Positions 8,055 through 16,444 of a stretch of 61,315 nt of DNA are shown one piece after another. Origin of the DNA: JBBSHS01 sp038232515 (GTDB taxonomy: Bacteria; Actinomycetota; Acidimicrobiia; Acidimicrobiales; JAUJNH01); the NCBI GenBank assembly GCA_038232515.1, contig JBBSHS010000002.1, forward strand, positions 1 through 61,315, written 5' to 3'. The notes under the pieces were generated by a model. It had not been told where the DNA came from and made no database searches. It worked only from the letters and a program-made list of their open reading frames with translations. The position numbers and the translations under genes were made by a program. Position 1 is the stretch's first letter. Every line of letters starts with the position of its first letter.

Positions 8055-8963
8055 CTATGGGCGGAGGGCTCCTGCGCCTATGGCCACCTTTTTCCAGGTC
8101 GGCACCCGGAGGCGGGTGGAGAAGACGTCGTAGTCTTCGTCCTCCACCCGGTCGAGTATGCCGCCGTAGAGGGTGCGGGCGGCTTGGACGCAGCGGGCCG
8201 AGCGGCCGGTCAGCAGGGCGATGCCCTGATCGCCGGACCGGTAGTAGGTGCGGGTGCGCCCGATCTCGAAGCGGAGCAGATCGGCGAAACCGGGCGTCAC
8301 CCGGCGCTGGCTCAGCGCTTCTTCGGCCCCGAAGCGGCGGACGTCCTCCTCGGGCAGGTAGACGCGGCCCCGGTCCAGGTCCTCGTCGATGTCCCGGATG
8401 AAGTTGGTGAGCTGGAAGCCGATGCCGAGGTCGCGGGCGTGGTCGAAGGCGGCCGGCGAGGAGGGTGCCAGTACAGGCAGCATCATCTCGCCGATGACGG
8501 CAGCCGACCCGTCCATGTAGTCGAGCAGGTCGGCGAACGTCTCGTACCGGCACACGGACAGATCCATGGCCATGGAGCCCAGGAAGCGCCGGAAGCACTC
8601 CGGCTCGAGCTCGAAGACGCCGATGGTGTGGACGACCGCTTTGAGCACCGGGTGGTCGGAGTCTCCCCGCTCCAGGTCTTCGAAGAGGCGTTGAGACAGA
8701 GCCGCCAGCCCACGGGCCCGGGCCTCGACCGGTGCCGGGCCGAGGTCGTCGACGATGTCGTCGGCGTGCCGGCAGAAGCCGTACAGGGCGTGGACATAGG
8801 GCCGTTTGGGCTTGGGCAGCAGCGCCGTCGCCCAGTAGTAGCTCGTGCCGTAGGCCCGGTGTAGTTGCCGGCAGTGCTCGAAGCTCTGCTGCAGCGTCAC
8901 CGCTTCGGCCGGGGAAGGCTCGGCCGGGGTGCCGCCAGCGGAGCCCCGGCGCTTCACCTCCAC
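8055..8963 (-). CDS. crtB: phytoene synthase
   Basis: 302 residues; joins two geranylgeranyl diphosphates to phytoene. Both Asp-rich Mg-diphosphate motifs are present: HADDIVDD (66-73) and RDIDEDLDRGRVYLP (from Arg190). SYYWATALLPKPKR and YGFCRHADD near the N terminus and GFQLTNFIRD before motif 2 are typical of CrtB. The GTG at 8963 lies inside the end of crtI; a second in-frame GTG at 8957 gives a GTGA overlap with the crtI stop and is equally plausible. Last gene of the leftward PAP2-crtE-crtI-crtB unit. Confidence 0.96.
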   Translation of the reverse strand: MEVKRRGSAGGTPAEPSPAEAVTLQQSFEHCRQLHRAYGTSYYWATALLPKPKRPYVHALYGFCRHADDIVDDLGPAPVEARARGLAALSQRLFEDLERGDSDHPVLKAVVHTIGVFELEPECFRRFLGSMAMDLSVCRYETFADLLDYMDGSAAVIGEMMLPVLAPSSPAAFDHARDLGIGFQLTNFIRDIDEDLDRGRVYLPEEDVRRFGAEEALSQRRVTPGFADLLRFEIGRTRTYYRSGDQGIALLTGRSARCVQAARTLYGGILDRVEDEDYDVFSTRLRVPTWKKVAIGAGALRP

Positions 8964-10522
8964 CCGCGCTCCACCCGCTCGGCCGCCAGCCGGCCGGAGA
9001 GCAGGACGATGGGCACCCCCACACCGGGCACCGTGCCCGAGCCCACGAACACCAGGCCCGGAACCCGCCGGTCGACGTTGCCGGGCCGGAACGGACCGGT
9101 CTGGAAGAAGGTGTGGGAAAGGGCGAAGGGTGCGCCCCGCTCCATGCCCTGGGCCTCCCAGTCGGTCGGGTCAACGAACCGCTCCTCCAGCACCTCCACC
9201 GGGTAGCCGAAGGCCTCGACCCGTTGGCGCAGGGCGGCCCGGAGTCGGTCCCGCTCGTGCGACCAGTCGACCTGGCCGTCGAGGTTGGGTGTCGGCTCCA
9301 GCACGTACAGCGCGGTGCAGCCGGGTGGGGCCAACGCCGCGTCGGTGTGGTTCTGGATGGTCACGAGGATGGAAGGGTCCGGCTGAAGGGCCCCACGTTG
9401 GATGAGGGCCTCGAAGCTCTCTTCGTAATCCCCCCCGAAATGGATGTTGTGGTGGGCCGCGTGCTCCGGTGCCCGGCCCCGCACGGCGGCCAACCACAGG
9501 GCGCAGCTGGGGGAGTAGCGGCCCCGCCGAGCAGCGCGGGGCATGGGCACCTCCGGGACCAGGCTGCGGTAGGCGACCGGCAGGTCGGGGTTGAGCACCA
9601 CGGCGTCGGCCTGGATGCGTTCACCCGTGGCCAGCCGCACACCGGTCACCGGACCGCTCGTGCCGTGACGGCGCTGCACCCGTTCCACCGTGGCGCCGAA
9701 GGTGAACGTGGCCCCTGCCTTCCCGGCGGCGGCGGCCAGCCCGGCCGCCACAGCGTGGATGCCGCCCTCGGGAAAGTAGACGCCTTCGACGGTGTCCATG
9801 TAGGTGATGACGCAGTAGAGGGCCAGGGCTTCGAAGGGAGAGACGCCGGCGTACATGGCCTGGAAGCTGAACAGCTGGCGGAGCCGGGGGTCGTCGAAGT
9901 AGCCGTTCACGGCCGTGGCCAACCGGCGGAAGCCACCCAGCCGCAGCAGCTCGATGGCCGGCTTGAGGGGCCAGGCCAGGTCGAGCGGCGAGTCGAAGTT
10001 CCGGTCGATGAAGTTGGGTACCTCGTTGCGGTACAGACGGGTCAGCCAGTCGCAGAACCGGACGAAGGCGTCGGCCTCCTTGGGGCCGCAGGTGGCCCGG
10101 ACCTCCTCGGTCATGGCCTCACGGCCATGGCGCACGTGGACCGCTTCGCGGTCCGGCCACGTGGCCCGGTACATTGGGTCGACCGGGCGCAGGGTGACGT
10201 GGTCGCCCATGTCCGCCCCGGCGGCCGCGAAAACCTGGCTGAGGATGCCGGTCATGGTCAGCACCGAAGGGCCGGTGTCGAGATGGAAGCGCCCAGCGGG
10301 CGTGTCCGGCTCCCACACGCCGGCCCGGCCGCCGGGCCCCGCCTCCCTTTCCAACACGACCACCTCGTGGCCGGCGCCCACCAGGTGGCAGGCGGCAGAC
10401 AGACCACCGAGCCCGGCTCCCACGACGATGACCCGCACCGGTCCATCGTCTACGACCTTGGCTGTGTGCGCAACGCTCACGGCCTTCGGCGTCTGCGGCG
10501 GCGGCGGCGCCGGTTGTCCCAC
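8954..10522 (-). CDS. crtI: phytoene desaturase (CrtI type)
   Basis: 522 residues; FAD-dependent desaturation of phytoene towards lycopene. The dinucleotide fold VIVVGAGLGGLSAACHL begins at residue 31, followed by VLEREAGPGGRAG. The C-terminal CrtI signature is clear (GLVFVGSGTVPGVGVP, then LLSGRLAAERV). The start GTG 10522 is preceded by AAGG at seven-base spacing; an internal GTG at 10480 is a weaker choice. It overlaps crtB by ten bases and lies 30 bases after crtE. Confidence 0.96.
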   Translation of the reverse strand: MGQPAPPPPQTPKAVSVAHTAKVVDDGPVRVIVVGAGLGGLSAACHLVGAGHEVVVLEREAGPGGRAGVWEPDTPAGRFHLDTGPSVLTMTGILSQVFAAAGADMGDHVTLRPVDPMYRATWPDREAVHVRHGREAMTEEVRATCGPKEADAFVRFCDWLTRLYRNEVPNFIDRNFDSPLDLAWPLKPAIELLRLGGFRRLATAVNGYFDDPRLRQLFSFQAMYAGVSPFEALALYCVITYMDTVEGVYFPEGGIHAVAAGLAAAAGKAGATFTFGATVERVQRRHGTSGPVTGVRLATGERIQADAVVLNPDLPVAYRSLVPEVPMPRAARRGRYSPSCALWLAAVRGRAPEHAAHHNIHFGGDYEESFEALIQRGALQPDPSILVTIQNHTDAALAPPGCTALYVLEPTPNLDGQVDWSHERDRLRAALRQRVEAFGYPVEVLEERFVDPTDWEAQGMERGAPFALSHTFFQTGPFRPGNVDRRVPGLVFVGSGTVPGVGVPIVLLSGRLAAERVERGWR

Positions 10523-10552
10523 GAGGTCGCCTTGACGGGCGAAGGCGGCCGC

Positions 10553-11626
10553 TCAGCGGTCCCGGTCAGCCACGTAGCGGGCCAGATCTGCCAGCCCGGC
10601 CCGGGCATCAGCCGTGAGCGGAGCGGCCTCGGCCGCGGCCAGGGCGACGTCGGTCATGCGCTCGACGGTCGCCTCCACCTCGCTCCTGGCCCCCGTCGAC
10701 TCCAACACCGACTGGATGGCGGCCACCTCGTCGACGGCGAGGTCCCGGGCGCCCACCCGCTCAGCCAGCAGCACCCGGTCGGCCCCCGTGGCCCGTTCCA
10801 GGGCGATGGCCACCAGTCGGGTGGGTTTGCCCTCCCTGAGATCGTCGCCCACCGGCTTGCCCAGGACGCCGGCGTCACCGAACGCCCCGAGGAGATCGTC
10901 CACCAGCTGAAAGGCCTCCCCCAGCGGCATCCCGTAAGCCGTGAGGGCGGCAGCCCTCGTCGGCGTCAGCCCTCCGGCGAGGGCCGAGCCGAGGTGCAGG
11001 GGCCGTTCGATCGTGTACTTGCCGCTCTTGTACTGGCAGATGCGGCTGGCGGCGCCGACCGTCGGCGTGCCCCGGGCCGTGCCCAGCAGGTCCAGGTACT
11101 GGCCGACGTTCACCTCGATCCGCAGCTCGGTCCACACGTCGAGCACTTGGCGGTCGGCACCGGCCAGGAGCCGGTCGGCGTACACAAAGGCGAGATCGCC
11201 GACCAGGATGGCGACTCCCTCGCCGAAGCGGCGGCCCTCGCCCCGCCTCGCCGCCGCACTGTGGGCCCGCTCGAACTGCACGTGGACGGCGTCGAGCCCA
11301 TGGCGGCGCAGGGAGCCGTCCATGACGTCGTCGTGTACGAGTGCGAAAGTGTGGAGCAGCTCGAGGGCGGCTCCGGCGTCGACGATGGCCGGGTCGGCCG
11401 GGTCACCTCCTGTTCCGACGAACGCCCAGTGACTGAACGCCGGCCGCAGGCGCTTGCCGCCGGCGAGGATGATGCCGCGCAGCGACTCCAGAGGCAGGCC
11501 CAGTTCGGGGTCCAAGGTGGACCAGCGGGCGATCTCGTCGTCGAGCAGGGCGGCGATGCGGGCCTCGACAGCCTTGGCCACATCGCCCAGCCACGGGGGT
11601 GGCTGCACCCGTCGAGGCGCGCTCAT
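10553..11626 (-). CDS. crtE: geranylgeranyl diphosphate synthase (polyprenyl synthetase)
   Basis: 357 residues from the ATG at 11626 (MSAPRRVQPPPW). Longer frames exist upstream, but this start follows directly on the end of the PAP2 gene. Polyprenyl synthetase motifs: GGKRLRPAF (56-64), first Asp-rich motif LVHDDVMDGSLRRHG (DDVMD at 99-103), GKYTIERPL, and second motif FQLVDDLLGAFGD. DDxxD with two spacer residues suits a long-chain trans-prenyl diphosphate synthase. Being directly upstream of crtI and crtB, a C20 product for carotenoids is the natural reading, though a quinone-chain length cannot be excluded from sequence. Confidence 0.93.
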   Translation of the reverse strand: MSAPRRVQPPPWLGDVAKAVEARIAALLDDEIARWSTLDPELGLPLESLRGIILAGGKRLRPAFSHWAFVGTGGDPADPAIVDAGAALELLHTFALVHDDVMDGSLRRHGLDAVHVQFERAHSAAARRGEGRRFGEGVAILVGDLAFVYADRLLAGADRQVLDVWTELRIEVNVGQYLDLLGTARGTPTVGAASRICQYKSGKYTIERPLHLGSALAGGLTPTRAAALTAYGMPLGEAFQLVDDLLGAFGDAGVLGKPVGDDLREGKPTRLVAIALERATGADRVLLAERVGARDLAVDEVAAIQSVLESTGARSEVEATVERMTDVALAAAEAAPLTADARAGLADLARYVADRDR

Positions 11627-11672
11627 GGGGACCGAGGCTAGGGCGGGGCCTGTTCTGAGCGTCGGCCGTCGG

Positions 11673-12533
11673 TCAGGCGGTGACCTGGGTGTTGGTCGTG
11701 TCGACGACGACGTGGCGACGGCGGTAGAACCCATTGAGCTGCCGGCTGACGGCCACACCCAGCAGGTACCCCAGTGCGAACACCAGCGCTCCTGCGACCG
11801 CGTCGAGGAAGTAGTGGTTGGCCGTCACGACGATGGCGAAGAGCGTGAGCAACGGGTACAGGGCCCACGCCATCTTGGCCCATCGCCGGCGCACGGCCCC
11901 TGAGGCGGCGCAGGCGCACCACGAGGACCAGGCGAAGTGCAGGCTCGGCATGGCCGCGAACTGGTTGGATACCCTCGCCACCGGTCCCGATTCGAAGGTC
12001 CACAGGCTGCCGAAGCAGTCGATGGTGTCGACGAAGGCCCGGCGGCACTGGTTGACGGCGTCGGGGAGGAGGCGGGGCGGGGCCAGCGGGTACGTGAAGA
12101 AGCCGACGAGGGCCAGGGCAGTGGAGAAGGCCAAGACCCAACGCCATCGGCGGTACTGCTCGGGGTGGCGCAGGAACAGCCACAACAGCACGAGGAGGGT
12201 GGCGACGAAATGGACGAGGCCGTAGTACAGGTTCCAGAACTTCAGGAAGACATGCCAGCCCAGGAACCACGACTGAATGGTCCGTTCGTGGAAGATGTGG
12301 AGCGCACGCTCCAGCTTGATGAGGCTGCCGGCGTGGCGCCGGGCCTCGGCCAGCTCGTGGACGTTCTTGACCGTGCTGTCCCGTCCCTGGATGCTCCGGG
12401 TGAAGGAGTAGACGGCGTAGAACCCGGCGAGGGCCAACAACTCCTTCCACCACCGCAGCGGCGGCAGGCGGATCGGGGCATGGCCTGGGGTCCCGACCTC
12501 CGGTGCGTTTCGCTCGGCTGACCGCAGGGCCAA
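11673..12533 (-). CDS. PAP2-superfamily membrane protein (inositol phosphotransferase-like)
   Basis: 286 residues with about six membrane helices. PAP2 catalytic positions: QFAAMPSLHFAW (His199) and NHYFLDAVAG (His240, Asp244). The N-terminal half, with RRHAGSLIKLERALHIFHE and WNLYYGLVHFVATL, is typical of the PAP2_3/Aur1-like subgroup of actinobacteria, which transfers or removes lipid-linked phosphates. Start TTG 12533 is supported by GGAGAGG just upstream. It is the first gene of the leftward carotenoid transcript (47 bases before crtE), so it may dephosphorylate an isoprenoid diphosphate or modify a carotenoid-associated lipid; this is inference. Confidence 0.85.
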   Translation of the reverse strand: MALRSAERNAPEVGTPGHAPIRLPPLRWWKELLALAGFYAVYSFTRSIQGRDSTVKNVHELAEARRHAGSLIKLERALHIFHERTIQSWFLGWHVFLKFWNLYYGLVHFVATLLVLLWLFLRHPEQYRRWRWVLAFSTALALVGFFTYPLAPPRLLPDAVNQCRRAFVDTIDCFGSLWTFESGPVARVSNQFAAMPSLHFAWSSWCACAASGAVRRRWAKMAWALYPLLTLFAIVVTANHYFLDAVAGALVFALGYLLGVAVSRQLNGFYRRRHVVVDTTNTQVTA

Positions 12534-12605
12534 CGCCTCTCCGTCCTCTGGACGCGCCGCCTAGCCGGGGAGCGTCGCGTCGTGGCCGGTAGGTTAGGCC
12601 GCGCC

Positions 12606-13325
12606 GTGCACGACTTTCGACCGACTGTTGCCGTTGCCGTCCTCGCCCTGACGGCGGCGTGTGGTTCGAGCTCCGCCTCAGGCACGAGCTCCCAGGTGGT
12701 GGCGCGGGCCCCTGACGCCACGACCGCGGCCGGTCCGGCCGAGGTCAACGTGGACGAGGGCAGCACCCATGCCCACGGCGAGGTGGACCTGGCCACCGAC
12801 AAGCTGCGGCTCAGTGTCACGACCACTCAACAAGGCACGGCCGGACCGGCCACCGAGGTGGTCGCCATCGGCCCCGACGTGTGGTCCAGGGTGGCAGGGC
12901 AGGCCCAGTGGTCCCACTCCTCAGGCCCGACCGGCGGCCTGTTGTCGCTGCCCGGCCTGGTCTCGGGAGACGTCAGAGCCCTCGTCGCGCTCGTCAGGGG
13001 CGCCAGCAGCGTCGACCCGTACGGCGGGGTGCAGGTGCGCAACTTCTCGACCCTGCGCTACGACCTCAAGACCGATCCGCAGAAGGCCGCAGCCCAGAGC
13101 CCGGCCAACGCCCCGCAGCTGCTGGCACTGGCCGGAGCCGTCGACCACACGGTGCGGCTGGCCCTCTATGTCGACCACGACAGCCGGATCCGTCGCATCG
13201 AGGCGCCCGAGGACTTCACGACCACAACCGTGGCCACGCGGTCGGATGCATCGGCGGTGGTGGCCACCGTGGACTTTATCCGCTTCGGTCTGGCCGACGA
13301 CATCGTCCCGCCACCCCCGAGCTGA
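12606..13325 (+). CDS. secreted lipoprotein, possibly LppX/LprAFG-like
   Basis: 239 residues from GTG 12606; an in-frame GTG at 12582 would add eight residues. A short signal peptide ends in LTAAC (lipobox). The mature part shows AHGEVDLATDKLRLSV, EVVAIGPDVWSRVAGQAQW and LALYVDHDSRIRRIEAPE, the layout of the mycobacterial LppX/LprG fold (beta sheet around a lipid cavity), but the match is by pattern only. It would sit on the outer membrane face. It precedes an MFS exporter, and in mycobacteria LprG is paired with the MFS exporter Rv1410c (P55), so a shared lipid export role is possible. Confidence 0.7.
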   Translation: MHDFRPTVAVAVLALTAACGSSSASGTSSQVVARAPDATTAAGPAEVNVDEGSTHAHGEVDLATDKLRLSVTTTQQGTAGPATEVVAIGPDVWSRVAGQAQWSHSSGPTGGLLSLPGLVSGDVRALVALVRGASSVDPYGGVQVRNFSTLRYDLKTDPQKAAAQSPANAPQLLALAGAVDHTVRLALYVDHDSRIRRIEAPEDFTTTTVATRSDASAVVATVDFIRFGLADDIVPPPPS

Positions 13326-13372
13326 GCGATTCGGAACGGTCAAGGTAAGAACGAGCTCTCTCCCGGGTGAGA

Positions 13373-13386
13373 GGGACTTTGGCCCT
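13373..13386. promoter_or_regulatory. DosR/DevR-like palindrome upstream of the MFS exporter
   Basis: GGGACTTTGGCCCT agrees at 11 of 14 positions with the mycobacterial DosR core GGGACTWWAGTCCC and is itself an imperfect palindrome. It lies 26-39 bases before the preferred exporter start at 13412. A small inverted repeat (CTCTC, GAGAG) at 13358-13373 abuts it. No DosR-type regulator gene is in the window. Single match, so tentative. Confidence 0.4.
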
Positions 13387-13411
13387 CCCCCGACGAGGAC
13401 GAGGTGGTGTA

Positions 13412-14887
13412 GTGGTGCCTGTGGACCGTGCCGGGGACATCCGCTTGGCCACGTCGTCCGGCCGCTGGCTGGTGTCGGCCTGCGTCCTCGGGTCGGGTGT
13501 CGCCCTGCTCGACGGCACGGTGGTCAACGTGGCGTTACCGGCCATCGAACGGGGACTGGGCGGAGGCCTTTCGGGTCTGCAGTGGGTGCTCGACGCCTAC
13601 CTGTTGACGCTCGGGTCGCTTCTGCTGTTGGGCGGCTCACTCGGCGACCGCTACGGCCGCAGGCGCGTCTTCCTCGTGGGACTCGTCGGTTTCACCCTGG
13701 CCTCCGCCTCGTGCGGTCTGGCCCCGACGGTGCCGTTGCTCATCGCCGCCCGAACCGTGCAGGGCGTGGCCGGGGCCCTGCTGGTGCCGGGCAGCCTGGC
13801 CCTGCTCTCGGCCGGCTTCCACCCGGACGACCGGGGCCGGGCGGTCGGCGCCTGGTCCGGCCTGGCCAGCGTGGCCACGGCCGTCGGGCCGTTCGCCGGC
13901 GGTTGGCTCGTCGACGCCGCCAGCTGGCGCTGGGTATTCCTCGTCAACGTGCCGCTGGCGTCCGTGGCTTTCTGGGTGACGGTTCGCCACGTCCCCGAGA
14001 GCCGCAACGACGACGAGGTCGGTGGCCTCGACGTGCTCGGCGCCGTCGCCGTGACCGTGGGCCTGGCCGGTGTGGTGCTCGCCCTCATCGAGGGGCCGCG
14101 GGCGCTCCTGCCCGCCGGTGCACTCGCCGCCGCGGCCGTGGTGGGGTTTGTCGGTCTGGTTTCGTTCCCGTTCATCGAGCAGCGCGCCGACGAGCCGCTC
14201 GTGCCCCTCGGCATCTTCTCCAACCGCCAGTTCACCGGGGCCAACCTCACGACCTTCACGGTCTACGCCGGTCTGGGCGCCGCCCTTTTCCTGCTGGGCA
14301 TCGAGCTGCAGGAGGTCCTCGGCTACTCCGCCCTCCAAGCCGGCTCCTCACTGCTCCCGGTGACACTGCTCATGCTCGCCCTGTCCGGCCGTACGGGGGC
14401 GCTGGCCCAGCGCATCGGTCCGCGGGCGCCGATGAGCGTGGGCCCGATCGTGGCCGGCGCCGGTCTGGCCCTGCTGTCGCGCGTCGGCCCCTCCAGCAGC
14501 TACCTCACCGGCGTGCTGCCCGGCGTCGTGGTGTTCGGCCTCGGCCTGGCCGGCGTCGTGGCTCCCCTCACCGGGGCGGTCCTGGCCGCAGTGGATGACC
14601 ACCGCATCGGCGTGGGCTCCGGCATCAACAACGCGGTGGCCCGGGTCGCCGGCCTGCTGGCCGTGGCCGTGCTTCCCGCCTTGGCCGGCATCGACACCAG
14701 GGCCACCGGCCCCGCCGGCGCCGCGTCGTTCGATGGCGGCTACAACCGGGCCATGGCCAGTGCCGCCGCTCTGTGCTGTGCCGGCGGGGTTGTGGCCTTC
14801 CTGACCGTGCGCCGCAGCCGACCCGTCCACCCCACGACGCAGCCGGCTCTCACCCATGGTTGTGGATGGTGCGATCCGGTGGCCTGA
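13412..14887 (+). CDS. MFS multidrug exporter, DHA2 (14-helix EmrB/QacA) type
   Basis: 491 residues from GTG 13412; GTG 13367 is possible but would lie on the putative operator. Fourteen hydrophobic segments. Motif LDGTVVNVALPAI after helix 1 is the DHA2 signature, GDRYGRRRVFLVG is MFS motif A, and ARTVQGVAGALLVPGSLALL is motif B/C of the drug:H+ antiporters. Substrate unknown. Its position directly after an LppX/LprG-like lipoprotein echoes lipoprotein-exporter pairs that move lipids in mycobacteria. A His/Cys-containing tail (HGCGWC) at the C terminus is unusual. Confidence 0.9.
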   Translation: MVPVDRAGDIRLATSSGRWLVSACVLGSGVALLDGTVVNVALPAIERGLGGGLSGLQWVLDAYLLTLGSLLLLGGSLGDRYGRRRVFLVGLVGFTLASASCGLAPTVPLLIAARTVQGVAGALLVPGSLALLSAGFHPDDRGRAVGAWSGLASVATAVGPFAGGWLVDAASWRWVFLVNVPLASVAFWVTVRHVPESRNDDEVGGLDVLGAVAVTVGLAGVVLALIEGPRALLPAGALAAAAVVGFVGLVSFPFIEQRADEPLVPLGIFSNRQFTGANLTTFTVYAGLGAALFLLGIELQEVLGYSALQAGSSLLPVTLLMLALSGRTGALAQRIGPRAPMSVGPIVAGAGLALLSRVGPSSSYLTGVLPGVVVFGLGLAGVVAPLTGAVLAAVDDHRIGVGSGINNAVARVAGLLAVAVLPALAGIDTRATGPAGAASFDGGYNRAMASAAALCCAGGVVAFLTVRRSRPVHPTTQPALTHGCGWCDPVA

Positions 14888-14934
14888 GCGGCCCTGGCCC
14901 CGGCCCGCGGGCGGGGCGTCGATGCCCCTACGCC

Positions 14935-15531
14935 CTAGGACTTCGGCCCGACCAGGGCCAGGCTCACCTGGCCGCCCAGGACGGCTACGGCCAGGCGCGG
15001 GGCCGTGGCTGAGGGCACGGCCACGGTGACGGACCGGTCGTCGACGGCCACCACCGAGGCCTCGGGGGCCACGATCCCGACGACCTCGCCACCGACGACG
15101 TCGACCCGGTCGCCGACCGATACCGCCGGTGTGGCCGACGAACGGGGGACGGCCACCGCCCGTTGGCCAGGGGCGACCAGGCCGGCCAGGCCGGCACCCG
15201 GGGCCACCCGGCCGGCCAGGACCACCTCGCCGGCGACGAGGGCCACCAGAGCGGTGTGGCCCACCGGGGCGGAGGCCACGTCGGCGTCAGGGAGGGCGGC
15301 TACAGGGACCACGGCCGTGCGCACGTCATCGGCGCCGAGCACCGTGCCCGCGGCCACGGCCCGGGCGACGACCGGCACGCGGCGGGTGGGCCCCCACCGG
15401 TCGGCTTCGACCACCCGCCCGTGCACCACGACGGCCGTGACCAGCCCGAGCGCAGCAGCCAGGAGCAGGCGGGGAAGGGGGCGGCGAGCGGGCACAGGGG
15501 CCTCCGGAAGATCGACGGGAGGCGCGGACAC
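14935..15531 (-). CDS. SAF-domain membrane-anchored protein (CpaB/RcpC-like)
   Basis: 198 residues. One N-terminal membrane helix (LLLAAALGLVTAVVVHG) precedes a SAF domain with VPVVARAVAAGTVLGADDVRT, then repeated Val/Gly-rich strands (LVAPGQRAVAVPRSSATPAVSVGDRVDVV, given here as two adjoining strands, about residues 115-145). This layout is found in CpaB/RcpC pilus-assembly proteins, but no pilus genes are nearby. It lies 75 bases downstream of the MTA phosphorylase on the same strand and may share its transcript. Role unknown. Confidence 0.75.
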   Translation of the reverse strand: MSAPPVDLPEAPVPARRPLPRLLLAAALGLVTAVVVHGRVVEADRWGPTRRVPVVARAVAAGTVLGADDVRTAVVPVAALPDADVASAPVGHTALVALVAGEVVLAGRVAPGAGLAGLVAPGQRAVAVPRSSATPAVSVGDRVDVVGGEVVGIVAPEASVVAVDDRSVTVAVPSATAPRLAVAVLGGQVSLALVGPKS

Positions 15532-15606
15532 GAGGCGCGAGCTCAGACTACTGCGGCTCAGGATATCCGAGCGTTCGGCCCGTCGTGGCTCTTGGCGCTC
15601 CGTGCG

Positions 15607-16437
15607 CTACAGCGGTCCGCTGGCCAGCGCGGAGGCACACGAGCAACCCGGTGTGGCGGGGATGGCCGGGATGGCGGAGAACAGCATCCGCCTGGTCTTG
15701 TCGACGTTGTCGGCCAGGACACCGAAGACCTCGTCCATCGTCACCGGGCGGATCCCTTCGACCCCCTCCAACCCGGTGTCGTAGTCGGTCACCAGTGCCA
15801 TCGCCGCGTAGCAGATGCCGAGCTCGCGGGCGAGGGCGGCTTCGGGGTACTGGGTCATGTTGACGACGTCCCAGCCCATCTGGGCGAACCAGCGGCTCTC
15901 GGCCCGGGTGGAGAACCGAGGCCCCTGGATGACGACCACGGTCCCGCCGTCGCGCACGGCCACGCCCTCGGACCGGGCGACGTCCACGGCCACGGCCCGC
16001 AGCTCGGGGCAGTACGGATCGGCGAAGCCGATGTGGCCGACCACCCCGCCGTCGAAGAACGTGTCACGCCGGCTGCGGGTGCGGTCGACCAGCTGATCGC
16101 AGACGACCACGTCGCCTGGGTGCACGTCCGGCCGCAGCGAGCCCACGGCGCACGGTGCCAGGATGCGCTGGACGCCCAGCTCCCGCATGGCCCACAGGTT
16201 GGCCCGGTAGTTGACCTTGTGAGGCGGGTGCTCGTGGTGGGCGCCATGGCGGGGAAGGAAGGCAACCCGGCGGCCGCCCACGGTGCCTACGGCCACCGGA
16301 GCAGACGGCTCCCCGTACGGGGTGTGGACCGGGACATGGGTGACGTCGTCCAAGAAGGCGTAGAAGCCCGAGCCACCGAACACGCCTATGCCGGCGACGG
16401 GAGGGTCGGTCACCGGCTCCGAGGTCGGGAGGCTCAC
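15607..16437 (-). CDS. mtnP: S-methyl-5'-thioadenosine phosphorylase
   Basis: 276 residues from GTG 16437, eight bases after the FmdB stop. It cleaves methylthioadenosine (from polyamine synthesis and other SAM-dependent reactions) with phosphate to adenine and methylthioribose phosphate. Hallmarks: GIGVFGGSGFY near the N terminus, PRHGAHHEHPPHKVNYRAN (phosphate/ribose pocket), VIQGPRFSTRAES and MTQYPEAALARELGICYA. Purine nucleoside phosphorylase of the same family is the alternative, but the MTQYPE and HEHPPH patterns favour MTAP. Coupled to the FmdB-type gene, so probably under the same heat-shock operator. Confidence 0.9.
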   Translation of the reverse strand: MSLPTSEPVTDPPVAGIGVFGGSGFYAFLDDVTHVPVHTPYGEPSAPVAVGTVGGRRVAFLPRHGAHHEHPPHKVNYRANLWAMRELGVQRILAPCAVGSLRPDVHPGDVVVCDQLVDRTRSRRDTFFDGGVVGHIGFADPYCPELRAVAVDVARSEGVAVRDGGTVVVIQGPRFSTRAESRWFAQMGWDVVNMTQYPEAALARELGICYAAMALVTDYDTGLEGVEGIRPVTMDEVFGVLADNVDKTRRMLFSAIPAIPATPGCSCASALASGPL

Positions 16438-16444
16438 CTCGGGC

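Noticed and set aside
8732..11641. 969-codon rightward frame across crtB/crtI/crtE
   Set aside because: Antisense shadow of three recognised carotenoid genes; no start context or homology.
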